From assembly GCA_011032825.1 (NCBI GenBank), contig JAADJZ010000008.1, positions 1,550,001 to 1,614,000 on the forward strand: DNA of 64,000 bases, written 5' to 3'. This DNA is from Massariosphaeria phaeospora (taxonomy: Eukaryota; Ascomycota; Dothideomycetes; Pleosporales). A model generated the notes under the pieces. The model searched no databases and was not told the DNA's origin. It saw only the letters and a program-made list of their open reading frames with translations. Both the position numbers and the translations under genes were made by a program. Positions 44,605 through 56,531 of this stretch are shown piece after piece (position 1 is the stretch's first letter; each line of letters begins with the position of its first letter).

Positions 44605-46962
44605 TTTCTTTGCAATATCTTGGGGGCGGATCACAGTATATATGGCATGACGACGGGCGTCATAGATGATTAGAGGTGTTGGAGATCCGAGCGAGGGGAT
44701 GCAAGAGAGCGGACAGACCCAAATGAGGATCAACAGGGAGTGCCGACGGTTGGTCGATCCAAAGGAATATTAATGAGAGGAAAGTCGATTGGCGAGCGGC
44801 AGGAGAACGAGGAGAGGAAGTGCGAGCAGGGCCCTGCGTACATAAAGCAAAGAAAAGAAAAAAACGTTCGGTTGAAACGAATCACTTAGGCTGCTCTTGG
44901 TAGGCCATATTTCGTTTCTCGCCGGCAAGGCCCTGAAATAGCATGGCCACCCCAGGCGGCCAGCAATCTAGCAGGCCGAAGCCAGCGCACATGACGGCGA
45001 CAAAGTTCTCCCACCGCGAGCATGGTCGAGCCTTGGACAGGCGTGGAAAGGCGCGCGCTGACGGGCTCAGGGGTGCATGGGATCGCCGTGGCAGGGCGCG
45101 TCACGAGTCGCAGGCAGTTCGTGGCCTTGGTGCCGGGTCCCGCTAGCGTTTCGGCGTGCTGGCCAATCGCAGCGGCCAGCTTCACGTCTTCGCGTCTTTT
45201 GGACTCGGACTGAGGGCCGCTCACATCAGGTAGACGCCGTGGCAAGCAGCTGGGCAGCCAGGACCGTGATACGGCTGTACGGTTGTAGCGGTGGCAGCAG
45301 CCTCGGCCGTTGCGTAATTGCACCGCTGGCGGCGACGCGTGAAGGCGCCGGCGACGTCGGCCAGTGTTGCTCGCGCCGCGCCAGCCGTTGGCTTCAGCAT
45401 TGCGGTGTCGGGAAAGCCAACTGCTCGAGTGTCGCAGAGTTCCAGCGCCCCGCGGCGTGAGTGGCATGGCGTGCTGGCGATCACGGCGATCGACGTTGGC
45501 CTTGCTGCTGTTGCTGCGTCCGTGTTTCTCCAATGCGTGATCAGCCCTGTCACGGCCGCTGTCGACGAAGAAGTGCTTACGTGAGTGGCCCACCGTCGGC
45601 CGCATCCCAAATTGCAGTGAAGCGATCAGCCGCCGCTGTCGGGCTCGTGGACGCAGAGCGATCAATGGCAACTGCGGGCTCCGCGCGGGGTCCGTCGAGG
45701 CGTGTCCACGACGCGTGGGCGACAACCGAGATGTCGCCATGACTCGATCGCGGTGGTTGATGTCTCTCGGCGAGGCTGCCGCTGACCTGCAGACTCCAGA
45801 GGCCGGCATGGCCTGCACTAAGGGAACCCCAACATCCGAGCCTCGGATGAGGGAGGCTCAAGCTCTATCGCGGGCTAGCTCGACTCACAAGCTGTCACTA
45901 CACCGCAGTCAGGCATTCAATAACGATAACAGTCAGCGCCCGACAACAATGGCAGCCTCGCAATAGAGGCATCGGCCCGATACGAGGGCAACGAGGGGAC
46001 CGGGCCGCAGCAATGCAAACTGGAAAAAGACATTTTGCCATTTATTGAAACAATCTGCTGGCTGTTTATTGGAACAGAAATCAAGGTTTTGGCAGCCGTG
46101 GCGCAGCCACCTGCACCATTGGAGCCACAGGGCGCTACGGGCAGGAAGCCACGGAGGGTCTATTCACCGACCATCTATCCGTATCACCCTCGCACTCCTT
46201 CGCCATTTTGCCCCCGAGACACTGATGAACTCGCGTCCAGAGTCTCACCAGCGACCCGCGCAGTGCCGCATCCATTGCTTACCTCGTAGCAGTGCGCTCG
46301 CACGATCAGCACTTCTTCGGACACACGGCGGGCCTGAACCTGGCGTTTCTCAACTCTTCCGGATCCTTCGGGGTATCCTGGCCTTAACTGCGCTCTACTT
46401 GGTACAGTACTGGATCTATTCTCTGGACAAGCGACGGGAACGTATCTACTGTGTGGCATGGTTGCCGTGTCCGCGCGCGCCTGCCGTTCCTGCCCCTGCT
46501 TACGTGACAACACCACACGGAAGCAGGAAGGGTCCATCACCACATCTGAGCAATGACGTCCGGATCAGTACACCCACTTCTGCCCGATTCCAAGCGTCCC
46601 GAAATTCCCACATGAAACCGTGACAGCTAGAGAGATTTTTTCGGTCTTATGCCGCCGGGCAATTCGTGTTTATCTTCACTAATTATACCGTGAACGGTGG
46701 TACAGCAAACCCTCTCACCGTCCCTCCTGCTCTTCCAGTACAGCTCGCCACGATTGCAACGCTCTTTCTTGTCTTGGAGCAAAATGGATTTCGCCATTGG
46801 CTAGGATTTGCGCAGAAACGGCACTGTTCCAACGTTGTCCTTGTCGTCTCCAGCGTCTGCCTATAGCCATTCTCCCTCCTCTCTCCCGTCACCCTCCTCC
46901 CGATGCTGAGCCCGGCCTAAGGCCGCCCTACGTACTCTTTGCACTGGCATCCCCCAATTCGC
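44605..46962. other. Intergenic; GC-rich stretch, no gene recognised
   Basis: About 44,880-45,970 is distinctly GC-rich with long overlapping open frames on both strands (minus 45,818-44,886 is the longest), the expected result of few AT-rich stops. The translations are Arg/Ala-rich, without domains, and do not look like protein. The last part (46,630-46,962) is pyrimidine-rich and probably the promoter of the receptor gene at 46,963. Confidence 0.5.
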
Positions 46963-48238
46963 ATGCAAGCCGACATTGTTAATGGCCGACGACCTTCGTT
47001 TATAGCTGCCCAGGCTGCCCTTGCCTCCCTTGCCACGCTCTTCACAGTCGCACGGTTTATAGCGAAACGGATACGACACTTTCCAACTTATTCGGAAGAC
47101 TGGTACTTGATCATCGCCCTGGTAAGCAAGCATTCTGCATGATACCAAGTTCCACATTGACTAGTTCCCAGGTCTTCATGTACGCTTGCGTAGCCTTACA
47201 TATCGCAGGCGAGTTCTTCATCATTGTAGGTCGACGCAAACCTGCTGATATCTGAAAGCTACGGCCATAGGAGTTCAGTCGTCTCGCTTCATTTCAGGGC
47301 ACATGGGAGAACTTGAGAGAACACTCTTTGTGAGATGCACGTGATTTACGCATTTCAGTCCACCAGCTGATCTTTCCAGCTCCTTTGGTTCGTGAGAATA
47401 CCGCATGCTGTCGCTCTGACTCTGATACGATGCTCCATCTCGATACTCTTCATTCGGACCTTTTGTTATTTCACACATCACGGACTAAGACGCACTGGTA
47501 CATTCGCCAAATACACATTTCCCGACTAGTCTCAATCTCGATTCACAATGCTAATCAATATGTCAGCGTATCTGTGTCTCTTGTTCAGCATCGCATGGTT
47601 TGTTGTTACAGTGACAGTCGTCCTGACCAACTGCCGGCCAATCTACCACAACTGGAAAGTCCCAGCCGAAAACGAGAAATACTGTTTTCCCTTGCGACCC
47701 TTCACAGCTGTGGTTCTGATATGGGGCCTTACCTTGGACGCAGTGATATGGACCCTTCCGCTTTGTGTCATCTGGAGGCTCAGACTCCCACGTGTACAGA
47801 AGATTGGCGTTTCTACCATGTTTGCACTGGGCCTTGTGTGCGCGAAGCCGTGAATACCTTCTTCATCGAATACACTCTGCTAACAAACTCAGCAACGTCG
47901 TCATCGCTGTCTTGCGTCTCACCTCGCTCTTGTATAGAGATAACAGCGGTGACATCACCTACGATGCCTTCGAAGCGAGGATTTGGGCTATCGCACAAAT
48001 CGGCACCGCCATCATGCTCGCAAGCTGTCCGCTGCTCCATCCCGTCTTCGAGCTCCTGATCCCAAGGAAGTGGACCCGTATCGGTTTCGTGCCGCTTAAT
48101 GCCATCAGAGTCACGACACGCATTGAAATTTTCCCCGATTCAATGCCGTGGACCCCAAACTGCTTCGTCGATGATATCTTGGACACAGAAGGTCCCACTT
48201 TCGAGATTGACCGGGGGCATGGATTGACCTGCTGTTAG
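46963..48238 (+). CDS. PTH11-like seven-transmembrane (fungal rhodopsin-domain) protein
   Basis: Six exons (46963-47121, 47172-47229, 47298-47329, 47380-47497, 47567-47837, 47893-48238) join to 327 residues. Exon 1 has TM1 and RHFPTYSEDWYLIIAL, the family's SxDDWxxxxA position; later segments are VFMYACVALHIAG, ALTLIRCSISILFIRTF, a long helix YLCLLFSIAWFVVTVTVVL, then TNCRPIYHNW (the CRPI-x-W motif of this family), and AVVLIWGLTLDAVIWTLPL. The final region WAIAQIGTAIMLASCPLLHP is the family's last helix. Members sit in the plasma membrane and some sense surfaces or carbon sources; the ligand here is unknown. No CFEM domain is present, so it is the short class. Exon 3 is only 32 nt and one donor is GTCGAC, so transcript evidence would be needed to settle it. 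Confidence 0.8.
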
Positions 48239-48381
48239 GCTCGAGAACATCCCTAGAATTCAAAGTCTTATCTGTTTGATATCAACACTCTCTTCTTCCG
48301 TCCCTGGTAGCTAAAGCAGGAGTTGTAAGGTTGCCGAAATCTTCCAAAAACATAACCCAATTCTTTCCTGCAGTATGTGTG

Positions 48382-49964
48382 TTATAACACACACCAGTTT
48401 TCCCAATCTACTTGGGCCTGACCGCTTTGACCATCCAGTATTAAATCACGCGCCGGGTCTGTTTGAGAGTATGCTGACGGGTCCTTTTTGATGACGACCA
48501 AGCTCGACCAACCCACACACCGCATCTGTGCCATCGTCTTGCCCTGGTACGATACCAACGTCGAGTTCTGAAACGAGGCCAACTTTTCAAAATTCTCCGC
48601 AAACTCTGGCAACGCGTCCATGCCGTACTCGAGGTTCTGGGCCAAACCCAACTGCCCTTTGTCATTCTGGCCCGCTGCATAGATGGCCCTCATTCTAGAA
48701 GAATGTTGTTCGGTGCACGTTGCAACGAGAATGTGTCCAAACCCGATGGCCACATCGGTGACGTTGATGTTGGGGACCGCAAGGTTGAGTCGAACGCACT
48801 TGACAAACTCGTCTTGGTCATCTTCGTCGCCGCTGCTTCCGGCTTGGCGCGGGTCCTCGGGGTGAGGGGGCAACTTGCCGTCGCGCCGCATGATGGCGAC
48901 GTCGCGATGCCATTTGGAGGCTGTCCACGGCGACCACGGTGTATAGGTAACCGGTGGAGGAGGTAGATAAGGGTCCATGCCGAGGTCCCGTATAAACAGC
49001 TCCTTCTTAGCGCTCGCCGCTTTGGCCTCGCCGTCTTTGAGCACGGTGAGTTCGTTCTGCGTCCCGGGACACGCTTGGCCCCAGAGGAACAACTCGCCGT
49101 CTTCGCTGACTGCTGCCGTCATATAGCCTCCGGAAGCTATCTTCACGATCTTGATCTCGGATAGGTAGGGCACGGGCGAGGGGCAGTCGGCAGGGCTTTC
49201 CGCGTCGACGGGTCGGCCCAGGCATTTCGGATACCGAGCGTCGTACGTCCAGGTGAATACACGGCCAGACGAGGCGAGGGCTGTGAGCGTTGTTGCGTTC
49301 TCCACGACTTGCACCCACTCTTCGGCCGGGAAGTTAGTAGCCACATGCGGAGGCGATGTGTTACTATCACGCAACCATTTTCTAAAGAGGTCGGGGGAGT
49401 CGAAGTGGAAGACGCGCCCCTGGGAGGCATTGCGCACCATCACGATGATGGAGTCGTCGCTACTGCTAAACTTGATGTGGTCGATGGCGAAATCAAACTG
49501 CAGAGGTAACGTCTCTGTCTCGGGCACGCTGGACTCATTCTCTTGCTCCAGCTCCAGCTCCAGCTCTGCGGCAAACAGCGTGATGGAAGGCTTGACACGC
49601 GTTACAATGCATCTCAAGCCTCGATGCAACGCTTCGCCGAAGAAAAGGGCCGTCGAATCGCTGATGGCAATGCGCTTGGCGTGCTCGGCTTGCGCAGTCG
49701 TAAGCCCGGTTCCCAGGTAGTGGGCTTGCGGTGCACTGTCTGGTGTAGCCTTCTGGAGGACTGTAGGAGGGTGAGTGGTGTTCACGTATATAGTATATCC
49801 TTCTAGCAGAGCAGAAGAGAGTGAGAAAGGTACCCACCTAGTGCATCGCACCACGACTGCCAGAGAATCTGGATGTCTGCACCATGCAAAAGTAAGTTCG
49901 GAGAGCCCGCTCTTTCGGGGGATGGCAACGGGGGGCTGGCGACGCCGAAGGAGTAGAAGTCCAT
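48382..49964 (-). CDS. RCC1-repeat (ATS1-like) protein
   Basis: Two exons (49964-49838, 49802-48382) give 515 residues. The start MDFYSFGVASPP resembles the first RCC1 blade of fungal ATS1-type proteins; later blades show GGYMTAAVSEDGELFLWGQ, GFGHILVATC and IYAAGQNDKGQLGLAQ, the alternating Gly/His and xxxWGxNxxGQLG pattern of the seven-bladed propeller. Such proteins serve as scaffolds or exchange-factor-like partners, and fungal ATS1 is linked to tRNA modification and microtubules; the function of this one is not known. An acidic linker (SSGDEDDQDEF) interrupts the propeller. The intron between the exons is just 35 nt, needed to join the two frames. It is tail-to-tail with the receptor gene, 144 bp apart. 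Confidence 0.83.
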
Positions 49965-50958
49965 TGGAGCGGGCGCGTGTTGGTTGGTTTACTGATTGTT
50001 AGCAGGGTGGAAGAAGCACGTCGTTGGGTTTTATAGACAATGTTGCTGGGCGTGCACAACTGCACACAGCGTTTTGCAGTAGTTGCCTACAGTTGGGTGC
50101 AACATTAGCTAGTATGCTGGATACATCGGATTCTGGTGAAGAGAACGATGTCCTGCAGAGATGAGATCGCGCTCGAACTGCTTATACCATCCAAAGCACC
50201 AGTGCAGGCGTATACAGGCAAGAGCTTTGTCGGCAATAGAACACCTAGGCCCACTATCTTTCGCTGTGGGGGCGTACAGAGCGGCAAGGCTGAGGTGCGG
50301 TTGAGGATTACGTAATGCAGCTAGATCAAGCTGGGCTAGGTTGCGCTAAGGTCAGTTTTTGCGGGGTTTGTGGGGCGAGGAGGGGCGTGTTCCTCCGCAC
50401 TTGGGCTCGGACGACGTCGCTAGGCATCTTGGGGTACTCGGGCATCTCTGTCTGCATTTCCACGGGTCCAGCTCGGATCCTCTTCCTCTTATCCCAACCA
50501 GCCTGTTTCTCTGTGCGGGACTTGTGTCACAATCATCCAGATAAGCCTGCTGTGCACCCGCTGCAGCCCAGTATTGGAACGTCCCTACCGATATGAAGCT
50601 GCAGATGAGCAATGCACGATGGGAGCATCCGAGAGCATGTGGGCAGGGCATCTCCAACGGGGCCCTGGCGAAGTCCAGACACAGCACGCCCTTTTTGTGG
50701 GGCTCCGACATGGACCGGTATCCCCACAAGGGTCGTGAGGGGACTCGCGGCGCCACGTGAATGTCTTGAACGCTCCAAGCGTCTTGATACGTGAGCCTAT
50801 GCATCTGGGACCGTCCAGACACTGCTCGACTGTGCGCTAAGGAGAACGTGCCTTGGGAGTCGGTCCGGTAGAAGGTTAAAAAGAGCGTACGCGCTGCTCC
50901 CGGTCCTTCATCCCAAGTTCCTCATCTCCCCTCGCCCTGACTCTTTCGCGACGTCGTC
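49965..50958. other. Divergent promoter region between the RCC1-like and MFS genes
   Basis: No gene recognised in about 1 kb. The final 80 bp upstream of 50,959 is CT-rich (CCTCATCTCCCCTCGCCC), typical of a fungal core promoter or leader. Confidence 0.5.
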
Positions 50959-52738
50959 ATGGGTTTCCTCGGTGTTCTCGAGGATAAGCACCTCCAGCAT
51001 GTGCCTGCGACTGTGGTCCTCCGCGAAGAGCAGCATATACAGACCGAGATTACGGCGGCGCTAAAGCATGGAACGGGCAAGAATGCAGACATTGTTCTCA
51101 TCCCTCAACCGTACGGCGCAAACCTCTTTACACGTTTTTTTCTCCTTGCTGATGACTTTGTAGTTCTGAGGACCCGAACGACCCCCTAAACTGGTCCAAC
51201 ACCAAGAAATTTACCATCATGGCCATCATCGCATACGGTTCGACGCTTTACGCCTCCGTTCTGGCACCGCTTTTGTCACCGGCTCTCGTTCTCATCGCAA
51301 TGGATTTCAAGAAAGAGGTTGCTGATATCACCGTCATATCCGGCTACATGCTCCTCGTGACGGCAGCCTCTGGCCCAATCGTGAATGCTTGCGCTCGAAA
51401 ATACGGGAAAAGACCAGTACTCATAGCCTCTTCGTTCTTCGGTCTCATCGGAACCATAGTGTGCAGCGCAGTCAACAGTTACAATGGTCTGCTCATCGGC
51501 CGTATCATCCAAGGCGGTTCCATGTAGGTTTTCTGACCATTCTAAAATGAGTCCCAGCTAACGCGCAGTCCAGCTCTGCCTTCGAATCTATCGTTGTCGC
51601 TATGATTGGAGATCTCTTCTTTGTGCACCAGCGCGGCTACTGGATGACACTCATTCAATTCATCCTTGGGGCGGCCTCTAATTTCTCCGCGATTATCGTC
51701 GGCCCAATAGCTTCCAACATCGGCTGGAGGTACCTCTTCCACATTCTCATCGCATTCGCAGCGCTTGAATGCGTTCTCCTTATCCTTTTCGTGCCCGAAA
51801 CGGCATACAACCGCGACCACAGGTACGATATCGATGAGCTAGCTGATGACAAGCTCGGCGAACTGGCCGCGGCTGAACAAAGACACGCACATCTCGGAGA
51901 GAAAGGCCAGGCGGGAGAGGAAGTGGTCAGAATCGAGACAGCAACATCGGGTAACCCAGCTCTAAAACCCAAGAAGACTTTTGTCCAGGAACTAGCGCTT
52001 TTCAGCGGCACCTATTCAGAAGACAACTTCTTCCAACTCCTCATCGCTCCTTTCGCCGTTTGCACCAATTTCGCTGTTCTGTGGGTCATCATCGTGACCG
52101 GTGGTCTCACCGCCTTCTTCGTCGCGCAGTCCTACGACATGGCCCAGATATTCATGTTCCCACCCTACAATCTGTCCGCTGCAGGCGTCGGGTATCTCTC
52201 GCTCGGCCCCTTCCTCGGCGGTTTGATAGGATCCGTCTTCCTCGGCGGAACACTTGACCCCCTGATCAAATGGTGCGCCAAGAAGAACAGCGGCGTCTAC
52301 GAACCCGAGTACCGCCTACTCGGCATGATCCCCGCCCTCCTCACGGGCGTGGGCCTCTTCGCCTTCGGCTACATGTGCCAAAACCACTTCTCATACTACG
52401 CGACCGCCACCATGCACGGCGTGTGTCTGTTCGGCATCGTGTGCGCCGCCATCTCGGCCTCGGCCTACGCTATCGACGCCTACCGCGACATGTCGTCTGA
52501 GATCTTCATCATGAACATGCTGTTCAAGAACCTGCTTTTCTACGGCTTCAGCTACTTCGTCAATGACTGGACGTTTTCCGATGGGCCTGCCAAGGTCTTT
52601 TATGTCTTTGGCGGTATTGCGTTTGTCATGATTGGGACTACGCCGGTGTTCTTCTTCTGGGGGAAGCGCTATAGGAGTTTTTGGCATAGGCATAATTTGC
52701 TGGAGAAGTGGGGCATTCGGACGCATTCTGAGATCTAA
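50959..52738 (+). CDS. Major facilitator superfamily transporter, DHA1/HOL1-like
   Basis: Three exons (50959-51110, 51164-51523, 51574-52738; introns 53 and 50 nt) encode 558 residues. The start MGFLGVLEDKHLQHVPATVVL matches this family's cytosolic N-terminus; exon 2 has EDPNDPLNWSNTKKF and a motif A-like GPIVNACARKYGKRPV; exon 3 begins SAFESIVVAMIGDLFFVHQRG, the TM4-TM5 signature, and FVPETAYNRD ends the first half. A long charged central loop (about residues 225-290) precedes the second six helices. It would sit in the plasma membrane and exchange a small organic substrate with protons; HOL1-type members carry polyamines or ions, others export drugs. It is convergent with the P450 at 53,151, 412 bp away, so a shared detoxification or efflux role is possible but unproven. 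Confidence 0.9.
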
Positions 52739-53150
52739 TGAATAGGATGAGTGACTACTTTGATGATGGCGTTTACTGGCTGGTGGGCGGTTTGATGACT
52801 CAATAATTTTGAATATTATACCCGCTCTATTCCTTGAAACACAATATCTATGTGCGCTTGGGGGGGGGTTTAGTGCTACCTTCATTTTCAGGTCGTTATG
52901 TCGTACAGAACCGGAGTGTGTAGACTATCAGGTCGCCAATAGGCATGCTACTTTAGTCATCTAGGATACCGCTGAGAAGATCCAGGTGCAATGATGCACC
53001 CAACCCATCTACGTCTTTCGAGTAGAACACGCGAGTCTCGTCGGAAGGCTCAAAACGGCTAGCATGTGCTTTACCTAGTTGGTGTGCCACGCATCCGGTG
53101 CGACTCCTAGTTCCAACGACACACACCTCATTTGAAGATACGGTATCGCC
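52739..53150. other. Convergent 3' flank of the MFS and P450 genes
   Basis: No gene; holds a G homopolymer at about 52,861-52,868. Confidence 0.55.
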
Positions 53151-54835
53151 TCAGCCACTCCATCCCACGGGCGCCAACCTCAACCTCATGCCGTTAACGG
53201 GCTTGATCGTAACCACCCCGCCGGCCACCACAACTTCCTCCGGATCCGCCATGCACACCTCAAAGCACCCCACAAAGCCCGCCACCAAAGCCCGCAACTC
53301 GGCCCGCGCAAACTTCTCACCAATGCAGCTCCTAGGCCCATGGAGGAACGTCAAGAACAGGTAATTGCTCTCCGCGCCGCCATCCATAGTCGTGCGTCCC
53401 GTCTCCGCATCAATCCACCGCTTCGGCATAAACTTTTCGGCATCAGCGCCCCACCATCTGGGGTCCCGGTTCGTGGCCCACGGCACGATTAAGCTGAGCG
53501 TGCCTTTGGGAACGAAATGGCCGTCGATGGTGGTGTCGCGGGTAGAGATGCGCGTGGTTTTGGGGACTGTCGGGTAGAGGCGCAGAACTTCGTTGCAGAC
53601 GGCGTTGAGGTATGGTAGCGGTTCTAGCAGGCCGGCGATGTCGAACGAGGGGTCTGAGAGGGCGTTGGGGGAGGGGATCGCTTTGTGGATTTCGCGGCGA
53701 AGGCGGGATTGGATGGCGGGGTGGGTGGCGAGAAGATGGGTTGTCCATGTGAATGCTGATGAGGTGGTTTCATGGCTGGAGACTTTAGCGGGAGAAAATG
53801 AGAGGACAGTGTCGGGTCGACTTACCCGGCTGCTAAGAACGTTAGGAGCTGGTCCACTAGGCCGTCGTCTGAAAAGTTGTTCGAGCGGATCATGATGGAC
53901 AAGATATCGGCACTGTCCTCGCTCCCCATCTTGAGTCGAGCCTTCTTTTCCACCACAAAGCCTCGACAAATCCTTCGCAATTCACCCATGTTACTCCTGA
54001 CTCTCTGGTTCAACTTCCACGGCAGCGCCTTAATAAACCACGGCGGGAACAGCATATGAGCCGCAAAGTACAAGCCCTTCTCCGTCGACGGCTCCAACAC
54101 CTCCTCAAAGATCCTAATCAGCTCATCGTCCGAATTGCGCAGCGAGCCAATCTCGCGGCCGAGCCCCGCCAGTCCAATAATGTCCATAGTGACCTGGGTC
54201 GAGAAATGCGTGATCTCGACCACCTTATCCGTCTTCGGGGCGATGTCTGCCTGCACGATCTTGCACAGCTCCATCGACTTGGCCCAGAAAACCGGACAAA
54301 GTTCTCTAATATGGCGGAAGTGGAATGCGGGCATAATGTGTTTGCGATCATGTCGGTGCTGCTCGCCCTCCGTCATGAGCAGGCCGTCGCCGAGGAACTG
54401 TCGCAGGAACGATATGACTAGCGGCGGCTTCTGGAAGTCGTAGCTCTTGTGCACCAGGATGTCTGCGATGGCGGCGGGACTCGCTACTATGATACGGTCG
54501 GCATGGAATAAGCCCCGGTAGTAAACGATGCCGTCGTATGCGGTGTTCTTCATCATCTTAAGATGGCCGTTGCCGGGTGGTTGCGAGAACATGGATAGGC
54601 CATGCCCGACAATGGGGATGAATCCTCTTCGTGGTTGCGGGAGATGGCGCAGCGGGCTGAGGAAGAAGGGGTAGATGATCAGATGGTAGATGCCGAATAT
54701 GGTCCAGTTGATCAACGAGTTGATGAAAAAGAAAGACGCCAAAGTACCGGTGGGCTGGACCTGTGGAAAAAAGCAGACGAGTACGGCGGCCTCCAAAAAC
54801 GAGAACGAAACGATCTTCGCGGGGATGATCTCCAT
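53151..54835 (-). CDS. Cytochrome P450 monooxygenase
   Basis: Two exons (54835-53826, 53775-53151; 50-nt intron) encode 544 residues. The N-terminal membrane anchor is hydrophobic, followed by a proline hinge (LRHLPQPRRGFIPIVGHG). The oxygen-binding helix I motif AAGHETTSS spans the intron; ExxR is EVLR in NAVCNEVLRLYPTVPKTTR; the heme-binding loop is FLHGPRSCIGEKFARAE with the Cys ligand. All key residues are present, so it should be an active ER-anchored oxidase. The layout and the HETTSS motif suggest a CYP4-related (fungal long-chain or xenobiotic) clan, but the family cannot be assigned. Substrate unknown. Intron position and start (MEIIPAKIVSF) fit well. No biosynthetic backbone gene is nearby. 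Confidence 0.93.
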
Positions 54836-55755
54836 CGTGTCGAGCGTGATGGACTGTGGTAGCCTGATGCCGGAAAAAAATCTACTAAAATTTCATGTGT
54901 GCCTCACGAAGTCTTCGCGAGAAACCAAACCATGCTTCGGCCAGCTCAGTCCCACAACCAAGGACTTGATAGAAGCTTTAGCGTTCAACGCTGAAGAAGA
55001 CTGGACGCTCGGCGCATGAGGCTTGCGAAACACGGCTCGTCTTATTTATATTGACATGTGGTGTGGCGTCGGTGGCGCACCTTGGGCCTCGGTTCACATC
55101 GCTAGCGGAGATCCGTGCCCGCTTTTGCTTTCTGCTGCTCCTGGTCATTGCTGCTGGCACAATCAATTTCTGCCAGAAGACGGGGACAAGCTTGACGTTC
55201 AAACAGATCGAGCATGGCTGCGTTGGCGATGAAGTCGGAGGGTTGGCTTTGTGGGCTGGAATTGAGTCGGAAGCGATGGTGGGGGTGATGGACGGTTGAC
55301 GAAGTGCTATACCCTTTCGGGAAGACACCCGAGCTTTGGCTAATCAAAGGGTAGGAACAAACTACGTTATTTGAGAGAGGGATTGACGTATCAGAAATTG
55401 GGCATGCCACATCCCACCGCACTTCAATGTGCCACTTTCTATCTTCATTGAGCAGAACGTTGGCATGTAAATAGGTCTTCAGGCACAGCTGAAAGTCCAA
55501 CGCCAGAGACAAGACTTCTTCTAGATCGGGGGTTCACTCGTCGAGGGCATCTCAATATATAGACTTGCGAGAGAGTATATCGAACCAGTCGATTTGTAAG
55601 AAATAGCTCATCATCCGAACATAAGGTATGTAAAACAGTCAAGTAACTCCGAATATAAGAAAGAAAAGCAAACAAATCTGGGGCCCCAGTCTGTGCAACC
55701 AGTCCCGCCAGCAACATCACTAGACATGTACGATGGCCTCCAGCTCAGTGATCCC
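54836..55755. other. Intergenic between P450 and cutinase
   Basis: Holds the P450 promoter and the cutinase 3' end. Several open frames lie on both strands around 55,000-55,500 without recognisable domains. Confidence 0.45.
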
Positions 55756-56531
55756 CTAGATGGCCTCCAACTCCTCAGCAGCCCTCTTCTCCATCTCTGC
55801 CGCCCGCATCTTGAGGTTTCTCGCCTTGACCTTAGCCTGCGCACCCTTAACCTTCTCCGTCAAGAAGGCCGCGCCCTCATCGGCACGCACTCCATAGGTC
55901 AGATGCACAGGGAGAACCGTCAAAGTACCCAGGCAGACCAAGTCGCCAGGCTGGCAGATGATCATGACCTTGTCGGCGGGGAAGTTAGGGATCTGATTGT
56001 TGTCTTGTAGCTTCTGGGTGTCGCCGTAGAGGATCACCCCGGCGATCTGGTCTTGCACGGTTGCGTCGAGGGCTTCGATGGCGCGGTGGGACACTGCGGC
56101 ACCCTGGCTGTAGCCGCCAGCGACGATGACGGAGTCGGGACATTTGCTGGCCATCTCGTTCAGCGTATCCTGCATTAGACCTTTGCTCCTGGTGTCAGTG
56201 CCGCCGGGTAGTGCGTTCGTGCCGATCAGGGCAGCGTAATCGATGCCTTCAGTTGCAACGTTGGTCGCTCCGAAGCTTTGCTTGAGGTCGTCGGATGTGG
56301 GAGGGCCGACGACGGTTCCCTGGAAAAGAGGTCAGTCGCGATCGCTGAAAAGCGTGGGAATTTTTTGACCATGTTTCCGGTCTCTCCAGAGCCACGTGCC
56401 CATGCAAAGAGAATGTCTCTGCAGCCGCCTTCGGAGAACTCGTTCGAGTTGATGCGCGTCTGTCGAACCTTGATTGGGCCTGCGGTAGCGATACCGGACA
56501 GAGCAACAAAGATGAAAGCTTTGGTATGCAT
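55756..56531 (-). CDS. Secreted cutinase-family esterase
   Basis: Two exons (56531-56370, 56319-55756; intron 50 nt) give 241 residues. A signal peptide (MHTKAFIFVALSGIATAGP) is followed by DILFAWARGSGETGNMG, the cutinase oxyanion-hole region. The nucleophile is Ser in GGYSQGAAV; the acid is Asp in QPGDLVCLG; the base is His in PVHLTYG. Cys residues at GGCRDI/KCPDS and CQPGDLVC would form the two conserved disulfides. It should hydrolyse cutin or other polyesters outside the cell. An unusual feature is a 30-residue Lys/Glu/Ala-rich tail (KVKGAQAKVKARNLKMRAAE...) after the catalytic domain, predicted to be a helix; cutinases normally end soon after the His. The start was chosen for its signal peptide. 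Confidence 0.92.

Noticed and set aside
44886..45818. 310-codon open frame on the minus strand
   Set aside because: It lies in GC-rich sequence where all frames are open for long stretches; the translation is Arg/Ala-rich with no domain or signal, and there are equally long frames opposite it.
46045..46623. 192-codon plus-strand frame as a gene
   Set aside because: The translation is low-quality (Arg/His/Pro-rich, no domain) and overlaps open frames on both strands.
47385..48059. 224-codon open frame on the plus strand
   Set aside because: It overlaps the PTH11-like gene in another frame and crosses its introns; the membrane helices are in the spliced frame.
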